From Armatimonadota bacterium (lineage in GTDB: Bacteria; Sysuimicrobiota; Sysuimicrobiia; Sysuimicrobiales; Humicultoraceae), in the NCBI GenBank assembly GCA_031081585.1, contig JAVHLY010000017.1, positions 1-60,584 of the forward strand: 60,584 bases of DNA, written 5' to 3'. The notes beneath the pieces are model-generated. The model saw only the letters and a list, made by a program, of their open reading frames with translations, did not search any database and was not told where the DNA came from. The position numbers and the translations under genes were made by a program. Positions 1 through 7,170 of this stretch are shown piece after piece. Each line of letters opens with the position of its first letter. Within the stretch, counting starts at the first letter, position 1.

Positions 1-570
1 AAGGTCGCCTTCCTGATGCACAGCGTCCTCAACATGAACGTCCGGGCGCCCGGCATCGCCGTCCACCGCGGGCCCATCGAGGACCTCTACCACTTCCTGA
101 TGGACCGCGGGTTCGAGGTCGTCCAGATCCCCTGCCCCGAGACGACGTACGTGGGGCTCCGGCGCTGGTGGTTCACCAGGGAGCTCTACGACAGCGTGGG
201 CTACCGACGGCACTGCCGCCGCCTGGCCGAGGCGGTCTGCGACCTGGCCGAGGCCTACCACCGGCAGGGCGCGCGGCTCTACTTCGTGGGCATGGGGCTC
301 AGCCCCACCTGCGGGCTGCGCATGACGCAGTCGGATCCGGCCTGGGGCGGCAAGCCGTTCGAGGTGTCGCTGGACCCGCCGGCGGTCCCCGGCAAGGGGG
401 TCTTCGTCGAGGAGCTGGAGCAGGCGCTGGCGGCCCGGGGAATCCCGGTGAAGATGTCCGACGTGGCTCCGGCGGCGATCTACCCGCCCTACCGCGTGCC
501 CGCCACCGGCCCGTACCCGACCTCGCTCGCCGCCGCCATCGAGGAGGTCAAGCGGTCCCTCGATGCGTGA
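1..570 (+). CDS. TudS-like (DUF523-related) putative desulfidase, 5' partial
   Basis: The reading frame is open from the first base, so the start lies upstream of the window. The 189 visible residues resemble the TudS-related putative desulfidase family, which uses conserved cysteines to hold an iron-sulfur cluster. Visible family features are an N-terminal His-Ser-x-Leu-Asn stretch, a Q-I-P-C-P-E motif after the first strand, a YR-x-HC helix, and a late G-x-G-x-S-P-T-C-G motif. The last two give two of the expected cluster cysteines. A downstream gene overlaps its stop by 8 nt, implying translational coupling. The family assignment is from motif memory; the substrate is unknown. Confidence 0.6.
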   Translation, partial: KVAFLMHSVLNMNVRAPGIAVHRGPIEDLYHFLMDRGFEVVQIPCPETTYVGLRRWWFTRELYDSVGYRRHCRRLAEAVCDLAEAYHRQGARLYFVGMGLSPTCGLRMTQSDPAWGGKPFEVSLDPPAVPGKGVFVEELEQALAARGIPVKMSDVAPAAIYPPYRVPATGPYPTSLAAAIEEVKRSLDA

Positions 571-898
571 CGCGGAGGCGTTCGACCGGCGGTCGCGCCG
601 GACGCTCCTCCTCGGCAGCACGACGCTGCAGCGGTGTCGGAAGGCCGTGGACGGGTGGGTGGCGGCGGGCTACGGGCTGACCATCGTCCCGCAGCTCGAC
701 CTCCTGGACGGCCGGCCGTCCGTGGCCACCTGGGTCCAGGCGATCTGCGACACCGTCGAGGAGATGGTGCGGAACCGTCACGCGGTGATCGCCGTGCGGA
801 GCGAGGGGGACCAGAGCCTCGACGCCGTCCTCGACGAGCTGGCCCGTCGGGGCGTGGCGCTTACCGTGCGGCCGTGCGACGCGTCGCCGATGCCCTGA
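563..898 (+). CDS. Hypothetical protein coupled to the TudS-like gene
   Basis: This 111-residue protein starts at an ATG inside the last codons of the TudS-like gene (8-nt overlap), so the two are probably translated together. I do not recognise a family. It looks like a small alpha/beta fold: a predicted strand with LLLGS near residue 15, a helix with a lone Cys, then a VIAVRSEGD segment and a C-terminal strand. No signal peptide or membrane segment is visible. It sits between the desulfidase-like gene and a BMP-type binding protein and may belong to the same transcript. Confidence 0.55.
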   Translation: MRDAEAFDRRSRRTLLLGSTTLQRCRKAVDGWVAAGYGLTIVPQLDLLDGRPSVATWVQAICDTVEEMVRNRHAVIAVRSEGDQSLDAVLDELARRGVALTVRPCDASPMP

Positions 899-924
899 CC
901 GTGGGACACGAAGGGAGGCTGAGG

Positions 925-1929
925 ATGCGACACCGAGCCTGGGTGCTGCTCGTGCTCATCGCGACGCTGCCGGTGGCCCTGCCGGCGGGCGTGCCGGTGG
1001 CCGGTGCGCCCACCCGTCCGCGCCTGGCCATGATCCTGCCGGGGACGATCCACGACGCGGACTTCAACGCCGTCGGCTACCAGGCCCTCAAAGAGGTGGA
1101 GACCACGACGGGCGTGCAGACCGCCCACTCCGAGCAGGTGGCCGTGGCCGACGCCGAGCGGGTGGCCCGCGAGTACCTGGCGGCCGGCTACCGGATCGTG
1201 GCCTTCCACGGCGGGCAGTACCTGACCATCGTCCAGAAGCTGGCCACCCAGTTCCCGGACGCCGTCTTCATCGCCGAATCGGCGGGCCAGGTCCCCGGGC
1301 TGCCGCCCAACGTCTGGAACATCGGCCGCAAGTTCTACGAGGGCTTCTACGTGCTCGGCGTGCTGGCCGCCCAGGCCACCGCCACCAACAAGGTCGGCTA
1401 CATCGCCGGGATCCGGCTACCCGACTTCATCGGCTCGCTCAACGCCATCTTCCAGGCCTTCCAGAAGTACAACCCGCGGGCCGAGGTGCTCTACGTCTTC
1501 GTCGGCGACCAGAACGATCCGGTCAAGGCCCGCCAGGCCGCGGAGTCGCAGATCGCCGCGGGGGCGGACTTCATCATCGTCAGCGTGAACCTGGGCACGG
1601 TGGGCATCATCGAGGCGGCCCGGGCCGCCCGCCGTCCCGTGCTGCTGACGACCTTCTACACCGACAAGCGCAGCTTCGCGCCCCAGCACTTCACGACCTC
1701 GCTGCTGTTCAACTTCGCCAAGCCCTACGTGGACATCACCCGACAGATCCTCCGCGGGAAGACCGGCGGGTACTACGAGATGCGCCCGGGGGCGGGGATG
1801 AGCCTCCTGCCGCCGCGCAACGTCCCGCCCGAGGTGGCCCGGCGGGTGATGCAGGTCTTCCAGGCCGTGGTGCGCCGGGAGGAGCGGATCGAGGAGATCG
1901 CCGACCGCATCGTCGAGCCCCGGCGCTAG
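925..1929 (+). CDS. BMP/PnrA-family ABC transporter substrate-binding protein
   Basis: A 334-residue secreted binding protein. The start is the ATG at 925 because it follows a GGGAGG ribosome site and begins a clear signal peptide (Arg-rich start, LLVLIATLPVALPAG core). The mature part has the PnrA/BmpA pattern: a first strand LAMILPG, a DADFN-AVGYQAL segment for ligand contact, FIAESAG, the NVWNIGRKFYEGFYVLG stretch, KVGYIAG and a C-terminal lobe. The family binds nucleosides, purines or related ligands for ABC import. No permease or ATPase lies beside it here, so the ligand cannot be named. It converges on the TSUP gene with 3 nt between stop codons. Confidence 0.85.
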   Translation: MRHRAWVLLVLIATLPVALPAGVPVAGAPTRPRLAMILPGTIHDADFNAVGYQALKEVETTTGVQTAHSEQVAVADAERVAREYLAAGYRIVAFHGGQYLTIVQKLATQFPDAVFIAESAGQVPGLPPNVWNIGRKFYEGFYVLGVLAAQATATNKVGYIAGIRLPDFIGSLNAIFQAFQKYNPRAEVLYVFVGDQNDPVKARQAAESQIAAGADFIIVSVNLGTVGIIEAARAARRPVLLTTFYTDKRSFAPQHFTTSLLFNFAKPYVDITRQILRGKTGGYYEMRPGAGMSLLPPRNVPPEVARRVMQVFQAVVRREERIEEIADRIVEPRR

Positions 1930-1932
1930 CAG

Positions 1933-2811
1933 CTAGCCCGCCGGCGCCTTGCCCTGGACACGCACCGACTCGCCGTGTGCGCGGCGGAACGCGCGCAGGG
2001 CCGAGGTCACGAGTAACAGGCCCAACAGGAGTTTGACCAGCTCCGCGGGGACCACGCGGGCGAGCGCGCTGCCGGCGAAGGCGCCCAGCACGGACCCGAG
2101 GCCCATGGGGACCACGGTGCCCCGGACGGCCGCCCGATCCGACAGTCCCCCCACCCGAGCCCACCGGGCAACGCCCGCCGCTACCGAAGGCAGGGCGATC
2201 AGGACGCTGGCGGTTCCTGCACTCTTCACGTCAACTCCGTACCCGAACACCAGGGTGGGGATGAGGAGCTCTCCACCGGCCACCCCCAGGAGGCTGCTCA
2301 CCAACCCGATGCCGAGCCCCAGCCCCACTCCGGCGCACACCCACACGACCGCTTCCTGCGGCAAAAGCGCGGGCAGCACCCCCGGGACGAACGACTCCGC
2401 CACCAGCAGCCCTCCCATGAGCACCAGCAACGCCACCACCAGCCTCCGCAACCGCTCGTTGCTGAGGCGTTGCGCGATCCGCGGGCCGGTCAGGGCGCCT
2501 GCGAGGGACCCGACCAAGAGCGCCCCGACAGCGGCCGCGTAGGGGATCACCGGAACCAGCGAGAGGGTTCGGCTGCGCGCCGCCAGGGAGACGGCGAGCG
2601 TGATGAGGCTCGTGGCCAGATTGAGCGGGATGGCCTGCCGCAGCCCGTAGCCGAACAGGACAACCAGGGCTGGCAGACGGAACTCCGCACCCCCCAGTCC
2701 GAGAAGTCCTCCCAGAACACCTACGGAGAGTCCGACCCCGAAGGCCAGCCCGCGCCGGTGTGACCGTCGCGTGGGCCCGGGAGGTGGGGTGTGCGAGGGC
2801 GGAGCCTGCAA
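1933..2811 (-). CDS. TSUP (TauE/SafE) family membrane permease
   Basis: A 292-residue polytopic membrane protein with eight or so hydrophobic segments in two related halves. Each half opens with a glycine-rich motif (GVLGGLLGLGGAEFRLP and VSSLLGVAGGELLIPTL), which is diagnostic of the TauE/SafE/TSUP superfamily. Members move sulfite, sulfoacetate or other organic and inorganic anions. The start is a TTG 2 nt after the modB stop with no convincing ribosome site; the first 18 residues are Pro-rich and cytosolic. It is the last gene of a regulator-modA-modB-TSUP run, so it may handle an oxyanion related to molybdate or sulfate; that is inference. Confidence 0.85.
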   Translation of the reverse strand: MQAPPSHTPPPGPTRRSHRRGLAFGVGLSVGVLGGLLGLGGAEFRLPALVVLFGYGLRQAIPLNLATSLITLAVSLAARSRTLSLVPVIPYAAAVGALLVGSLAGALTGPRIAQRLSNERLRRLVVALLVLMGGLLVAESFVPGVLPALLPQEAVVWVCAGVGLGLGIGLVSSLLGVAGGELLIPTLVFGYGVDVKSAGTASVLIALPSVAAGVARWARVGGLSDRAAVRGTVVPMGLGSVLGAFAGSALARVVPAELVKLLLGLLLVTSALRAFRRAHGESVRVQGKAPAG

Positions 2812-2813
2812 GT

Positions 2814-3470
2814 TCAGACCATCCGCTCACCGAGCCGGCCCACCGTCACCAGTACCGCCACCGCCACCGCGCCCAGGAGCAGCGCGAGAGCTCCTGCGGC
2901 ATCCCCTCGGCCCGCCTGAACCGCGTCGTACAGGGCGATGGGCAGGGTTTGGGTGCGGCCCGGGATATTGCCGGCCACCATCAGCGTGGTGCCAAAATCA
3001 CCCAGGGCCCGCGCGAAGCCCAACGACACGCCCGCCAGGATTCCCCTGCGGGCCAGAGGCAGCAGGACGTAGACGAACTGGTGCAGCCAGCCCGCTCCGT
3101 CCATCCGCGCGGCCTCCAGAACATCGGGGGACACCTCTGTGAATGCCGCGCGCACGGTGCGCACCACCAGGGGCAGCGAGGGGACCGCGGCGGCCACCAC
3201 CGCGCCCTGCCAGGTGAACACGAGCGGCACCCCGACCGTAGCCTCCACCCACATCCCGAGGGGGCTGCGCCGGCCCAGCAACACCAGGAGGTAGTATCCC
3301 AGGACCGTGGGTGGCAGCGTGAGCGGCAGCGACGTCAGTGCTTCCACCAGCCCACGACCCGGAAACCTCGCCGTGGCGATCACGTACGCCAGCCCCACCC
3401 CGGCCACGCCCGCCACCAGCGTGGCCAGGGACGCCACCTTGAGGGAGATCCACAGAGGTGCGGGGTCCAG
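2814..3470 (-). CDS. modB: Molybdate ABC transporter permease ModB
   Basis: A permease of about 218 residues. The EAA-type loop (AARMDGAGWLHQFVYVLLPLA..G) and the ending GDFGTTLMVAGNIPGRTQTLPIALY are typical of ModB. Conventional starts exist only at a GTG at 3437, which would remove LDPAPLWISLKV, the conserved ModB N-terminus. A CTG at 3470, immediately after the modA TAG and 6-8 nt behind a GGGAGAGGGG ribosome site, restores it, so I place the start there. No modC ATPase is found nearby, so the ATPase must be encoded elsewhere or shared. Function is secure; the start codon is inferred. Confidence 0.85.
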   Translation of the reverse strand: MDPAPLWISLKVASLATLVAGVAGVGLAYVIATARFPGRGLVEALTSLPLTLPPTVLGYYLLVLLGRRSPLGMWVEATVGVPLVFTWQGAVVAAAVPSLPLVVRTVRAAFTEVSPDVLEAARMDGAGWLHQFVYVLLPLARRGILAGVSLGFARALGDFGTTLMVAGNIPGRTQTLPIALYDAVQAGRGDAAGALALLLGAVAVAVLVTVGRLGERMV

Positions 3471-4274
3471 CTACGGCCCCTCTCCCGGCAGCATGAAGCC
3501 GTACCGCCGCATCACCGGCCGCCCCTCCGGTCCGTTCACGAAGGCGAGGAACGCACGGGCCTGCGGCCGGCGAGCGGACCGGGCCGCCACGCCTGCGGCC
3601 TGTCGGATGGGGTCGTGCAGCCCCTGCGGGACCAACCAGAACCGGCCCTCGCGGGAGACCGGGGGGGCCAGCGCCAGCGACAGGGCCACCACCCCCACGT
3701 CCGCGTTCCCGGACTGCACCAGTTGCAGGGTGAGGCCGATGTTCTCCCCGTAGACCAGCTTCGGCCGTACCTGGTCGTACAGGCCGGACCGCACGAGCGC
3801 CTGACGGGCGGCCTCCCCGTAGGGCGCGTGCTCGGGGTTGGCGATGGCGACGTACCGCACCCGGGGATCCAGGAGGAGGTGCATCCCCCGGTCCACGTCG
3901 AGGTCGCTGGCGCGCCGCACCCACAGGACGATGCGTCCCATCGCGTACAGCTGGACCGTGTCCCGCAGGATGTGCCCCTGCTCGGCGAGCCGTCGGACGA
4001 ACGCCTCGTTGGCGGAGAAGAAGACGTCGAAGGGCGCCCCGTGCTCTACCTGCTGGGCGAGCTGGCCCGACGACCCGAAGGAGAACGTCACGGGGATCGC
4101 CCTGCGGCCGCGCCAGACGCCGGCCAGCTCCTCGAAGGCGTACCGGAGGTCTGCGGCAGCAGCCACCAGCAGCCCCTGTGCGGGCTGGGCGGTCGCAGGA
4201 GGCCGGCTGACCGCCGCCAGGACCAGCCCCGGCGCCAGGACCAACCCCAGGAGGAAACCCAGGCCCCGCCTCAC
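3471..4274 (-). CDS. modA: Molybdate ABC transporter substrate-binding protein ModA
   Basis: A 267-residue periplasmic-type binding protein. The GTG at 4274 overlaps the regulator stop as GTGA and puts the signal peptide (RRGLGFLLGLVLAPGLVLA) at the N-terminus; a start further upstream would overlap the regulator by 43 nt. Family motifs are LLVAAAADLRYAFEEL, TFSFGSSGQLAQQ with the oxyanion-binding serines, APFDVFFSAN, and YVAIANPEHAPYGEAA. It should capture molybdate or tungstate for ModB. Gene order regulator-modA-modB supports the role. Confidence 0.9.
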   Translation of the reverse strand: MRRGLGFLLGLVLAPGLVLAAVSRPPATAQPAQGLLVAAAADLRYAFEELAGVWRGRRAIPVTFSFGSSGQLAQQVEHGAPFDVFFSANEAFVRRLAEQGHILRDTVQLYAMGRIVLWVRRASDLDVDRGMHLLLDPRVRYVAIANPEHAPYGEAARQALVRSGLYDQVRPKLVYGENIGLTLQLVQSGNADVGVVALSLALAPPVSREGRFWLVPQGLHDPIRQAAGVAARSARRPQARAFLAFVNGPEGRPVMRRYGFMLPGEGP

Positions 4275-5380
4275 CCCGCGGAGCCCTCCAGCTTCCGTAC
4301 GGCCCCGGCGCACGCCGCGTCGTAGCCCCCGATGGCCGCCAGCTCCTGACGGAACCGACGGCCCGCCACCACGTCCATCAAGACCCGGACGGGCTCGGCG
4401 TCCACGAGGTCCTGGGGGACCACCAGGTCGTAGCGCTGCTCCGCGAGCGGCAGAAAGTCCAGACCGTATAGCCGCGCCACCGGCAGCACCCCGGGGCCGG
4501 CATCCGCGAGCCCTCCGCCCACCGCCTCCGCCACCACCAGGTGGCTCGACACCTCGCGGCGGTAGCCGTCCACGCGGTCGACGGGTACGCCCGCGCCGGC
4601 AAGCCAGCGGTCGAACACCAGCCGGCTGCCCGAACCCCGCTCCCGGTTCACCACGCGCACCCCCCTAGCGAGCAGGTCCTCGGGCCGGCGCACCCGCACG
4701 CCCGGCCTGAGCATCATGCCCTCCACCCACCGGGCCACGGACACCACCACGGCCGGCGTCCGACCCAGGGCCGCGCGGATGGTCCGGGTGCCTTCCGGGT
4801 CCTCGGGCGGATGCAGGTGGGTCCCCGCCACGTGCACGAGCCCGTCCCTGAGCGCCTCCAGGGCCCGGGCGCTGCCCGTGGGGATCCAGTGAACCCGGAC
4901 CCGGCCGGCGGCCTCCGCCAGGGTCCCTGCGATCCGCAGGGCCGGGTCGCAGCCGGCCAGGAACAGGGTGTGCTCCGGGGTCACCCGCCCGGGGAGCAGG
5001 GCCACGGTGGCCGCCCGTCCCCGACGATGCGCCACGGTGCCGTCGGCCGGCAGCGGCGCCACCGGACCCCACAGAGGCCAGGCCACCAGCCTCTCCCGCA
5101 CCCGGCCCAGCCTGACCCGGACAGCGGGGCTGTCCTCGGCCAGCCGGGCCCTGACCGTGGGGGAGGTGGGGAAAGCGAACAGGTCCTCCACGGCGCAGCC
5201 CAGGCCCTGCGCCAGCCGCAAGGCCACCGCGGTGTTGGGGAGGTAGCGGCCGGCTTCGATGGCCGACAGGGCCTGCCGGGAAAGGCCCGCACGACGCGCC
5301 AGCTCCGCCTGGGAGAGCCCGCGCGCCTCCCGCGCCGCCCGCACGCGGCTTTCCACCTCTGCGGGCACCCGACGCCCCAC
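4271..5380 (-). CDS. XRE-type HTH regulator fused to a periplasmic-binding-like ligand domain
   Basis: 369 residues. Residues about 8-65 form a lambda/XRE helix-turn-helix (AREARGLSQAELARRAGLSRQALSAIEAGR). Residues about 110-365 form a PBP_like (PF12727-type) domain with VALLPGRVTPEHTLFLAGCDPAL, HLHPPEDPEGT, VNRERGSGSRLVFDRWL and a C-terminal LVVPQ strand. Proteins of this type sense molybdate or a cofactor precursor and control molybdate uptake or molybdoenzyme genes. It is first in the modAB run and translationally coupled to modA (GTGA). A sigma-70-like promoter with an overlapping palindrome lies just upstream, suggesting autoregulation. The ligand is inferred from context. Confidence 0.8.
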   Translation of the reverse strand: MGRRVPAEVESRVRAAREARGLSQAELARRAGLSRQALSAIEAGRYLPNTAVALRLAQGLGCAVEDLFAFPTSPTVRARLAEDSPAVRVRLGRVRERLVAWPLWGPVAPLPADGTVAHRRGRAATVALLPGRVTPEHTLFLAGCDPALRIAGTLAEAAGRVRVHWIPTGSARALEALRDGLVHVAGTHLHPPEDPEGTRTIRAALGRTPAVVVSVARWVEGMMLRPGVRVRRPEDLLARGVRVVNRERGSGSRLVFDRWLAGAGVPVDRVDGYRREVSSHLVVAEAVGGGLADAGPGVLPVARLYGLDFLPLAEQRYDLVVPQDLVDAEPVRVLMDVVAGRRFRQELAAIGGYDAACAGAVRKLEGSAG

Positions 5381-5386
5381 GGCGAC

Positions 5387-5416
5387 AGGGTAGGCAAGGA
5401 TACAGAGCTATGTCAA
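5387..5416 (-). promoter_or_regulatory. Candidate promoter and operator for the regulator-modAB run
   Basis: On the minus strand a perfect TTGACA (5416-5411) is followed 18 nt later by TACCCT (5392-5387), a weak -10. Between and overlapping them lies the imperfect palindrome ACAGAGCTATGT (5402-5413 on the plus strand; 10 of 12 bases symmetric). An operator there would block RNA polymerase, fitting autoregulation by the adjacent HTH protein. The -10 and the operator are inferred from sequence alone. Confidence 0.4.
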
Positions 5417-5521
5417 GGATTTACGACAGCAGGTCGCGCAGGATCGACTCCCTCCCCCCGGCGGGCCGGTCCGACGGGTCGATCGACACCAGCGGCCCGC
5501 GCCTCCTGGGAAAAGTGACTG

Positions 5522-5894
5522 TACCTCTCCGCCTTCGACGTGCGGGACGTAACGCCTCACCTGACTCCGACCCTTGCAGGCGTTGCTGGGGCAGGACGCC
5601 TCCGCCACCCACGCCTACCTGGTGATCCTCACCCTGCTGAGCGCGGACATCGGCCTGTCGCTGTGGAAGCAGCACTCGCCGCGGGTGGACAAGCTGCTGG
5701 AGGGGATTCCGCTCGTCATCGTCGAGCACGGCCGGCCCCTCCAGGACCGCATGGAGCGCGAGCGCGTGGACGTGCAGGACGTGCTCCAGGCGGCGCGCTC
5801 CCGTCACGGGCTGGAGCGGCTGGAGGAGATCAAGTTCGCCATCCTGGAGCGCAACGGGGAGATCTCCATCATCCCCCGGCGCCACACGGTCTGA
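5522..5894 (+). pseudogene. Truncated DUF421 (YetF-like) membrane protein gene
   Basis: From about 5577 the frame encodes QALLGQDAS, a membrane segment, LEGIPLVIVEHGRP, and ILERNGEISIIPR, which is the middle and C-terminal half of the YetF/DUF421 family. The family normally begins with two or three membrane helices that are missing. A different upstream frame (about 5523-5552) encodes YLSAFD, which resembles the S-A-F-D motif near the family N-terminus, and an in-frame TGA precedes the TTG at 5574. I read this as a 5'-deleted, frameshifted remnant. A short expressed protein of 106 residues from the TTG at 5574 cannot be excluded. Confidence 0.55.
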
Positions 5895-5922
5895 CGCCCA
5901 ACCGGGGAACGGGTCAGGCGGG

Positions 5923-7170
5923 TCAGGCCAGCCCCCACGTCCGGCTGATGAGCCGGGCGAAGACCTGGCTGGCCTTCACGACGTGGTCCGCCTCCACCCG
6001 CTCGTCGGGGACACTCAGGTACTTCCCGCCGGGCCCGTAGAGCAGGCCCACCATCCCCGCCTCACGCAGGTGCGCAGAGTCGGCCCCCGCGTACTTCTGC
6101 GGAACGAGTGCCCCGATGCGGGGCGGAGTGCCGAACACCTCCTCGTGAGCGTGGGCCAGATCCTGGACGATGGGACTGTCCACAGGGACTTCGAAAGGCG
6201 GGAAGTACCCGTGGTCGGGGACAGGAGCGACCTCCGCCCGCAGGTCTGGGTCCGCAGCCTGCAGGCGCTCGAGCAGGCGTTCCAGGTCGGCCTGCACCGT
6301 CTCCGGGGTCTGCCCGGGCACGATACGGATGTCAACGATCAGCTCACAGTAGTCGGGGACGAGGGAGGGACGCCAGGTGAGCACCTGCGGCGTGATCCCC
6401 CCACGGATGACGCCCACGTTGAGCTGGGGGAGTCCCGCGTACTCGGGTTTCAGCGTGAAGGTGAGCCACCCGCCGGGCGGGATGGGCTCGTAGCTGGGGC
6501 CGAGCGCCTGCAGGACCGCCACCGCTTTCTCGATGGCGTGGACCTTGCGGCCGCGCAGGGTGGTGAAGTGTCGCATCTCCCCGTGGACGACGATGCGCAC
6601 CTGCACTACCCCGGCATGCATCGTCAGCAGCCCCAGCTCGGTGGGCTCGGCGATCACGAAGCGGTCGGCCCGGATGCCGTCGGCGATGGCCGCCCGCGTC
6701 CCCAGCCCGCCCTGGAGCTCGCCCACCACCAAGGCCACCCGCAGGGTCCCCCGGGGACGGACGCGGGCGCGGCGGACCGCCTCCACAGCGGCCAGCATGG
6801 CCATGTTGCCCGCCTTCATGTTGGCCACACCGATCCCATAGATCCAGCCGTCGTCGAGGTCCGCCCCGAACGGGTCCCGCGTCCACCCATCCGCGACCAT
6901 GTTGTGGTCCAGGTGCCCGTTGAAGAGGAGGCTGGGGACGTCGGGCTCAGTCCCGTGGATCACCCCGTAGACATTGGGCCGTCCCGGTTCCACCTCGCGC
7001 TGGCGGACCTCGTCGAACCCCATCGCGGCCATGGTGTCGGCCGCCCAATCCGCCACTGCCCGCTCCTCCCGGCAGAAGCTCGGGATGCGCACCATGTCCC
7101 GAGTGAGCTGGATCACCCGCGCCGGGTCGACCGCCGCAACGAGGGGATCGGCGTCCAGCGCGCCCATCAC
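5923..7170 (-). CDS. M20-family metallopeptidase-like protein with altered metal site
   Basis: 415 residues with the M20 layout (ArgE/DapE/CPG2): catalytic domain, an inserted dimerisation domain about 185-300, then the rest of the catalytic domain. It keeps the first ligand motif FNGHLDHN (His86, Asp88) and the acidic ligand in VIAEPTEL (Glu175). The bridging Asp of the usual GxGxxDMK motif is Asn117 (GVANMK), the usual Glu-Glu pair reads Gly-Glu-Leu (150-152), and the C-terminal His position reads Ser in KYLSVPDE. Activity is therefore doubtful. It starts at GTG 7170 (or ATG 7167), overlapping the binding-protein stop, so it probably acts with that peptide-type transporter. Confidence 0.85.
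   Translation of the reverse strand: MMGALDADPLVAAVDPARVIQLTRDMVRIPSFCREERAVADWAADTMAAMGFDEVRQREVEPGRPNVYGVIHGTEPDVPSLLFNGHLDHNMVADGWTRDPFGADLDDGWIYGIGVANMKAGNMAMLAAVEAVRRARVRPRGTLRVALVVGELQGGLGTRAAIADGIRADRFVIAEPTELGLLTMHAGVVQVRIVVHGEMRHFTTLRGRKVHAIEKAVAVLQALGPSYEPIPPGGWLTFTLKPEYAGLPQLNVGVIRGGITPQVLTWRPSLVPDYCELIVDIRIVPGQTPETVQADLERLLERLQAADPDLRAEVAPVPDHGYFPPFEVPVDSPIVQDLAHAHEEVFGTPPRIGALVPQKYAGADSAHLREAGMVGLLYGPGGKYLSVPDERVEADHVVKASQVFARLISRTWGLA

Noticed and set aside
1922-1948. GGCGC/GCGCC inverted repeat across the convergent BMP and TSUP stop codons as a bidirectional terminator
   Set aside because: Only five base pairs with a long loop and no U-run on either side.
3435-4274. modA and modB as one protein joined by TAG readthrough, since both are in the same frame
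   Set aside because: A good ribosome site precedes the CTG after the TAG, and ModA must be exported while ModB is a membrane protein with its own N-terminus.
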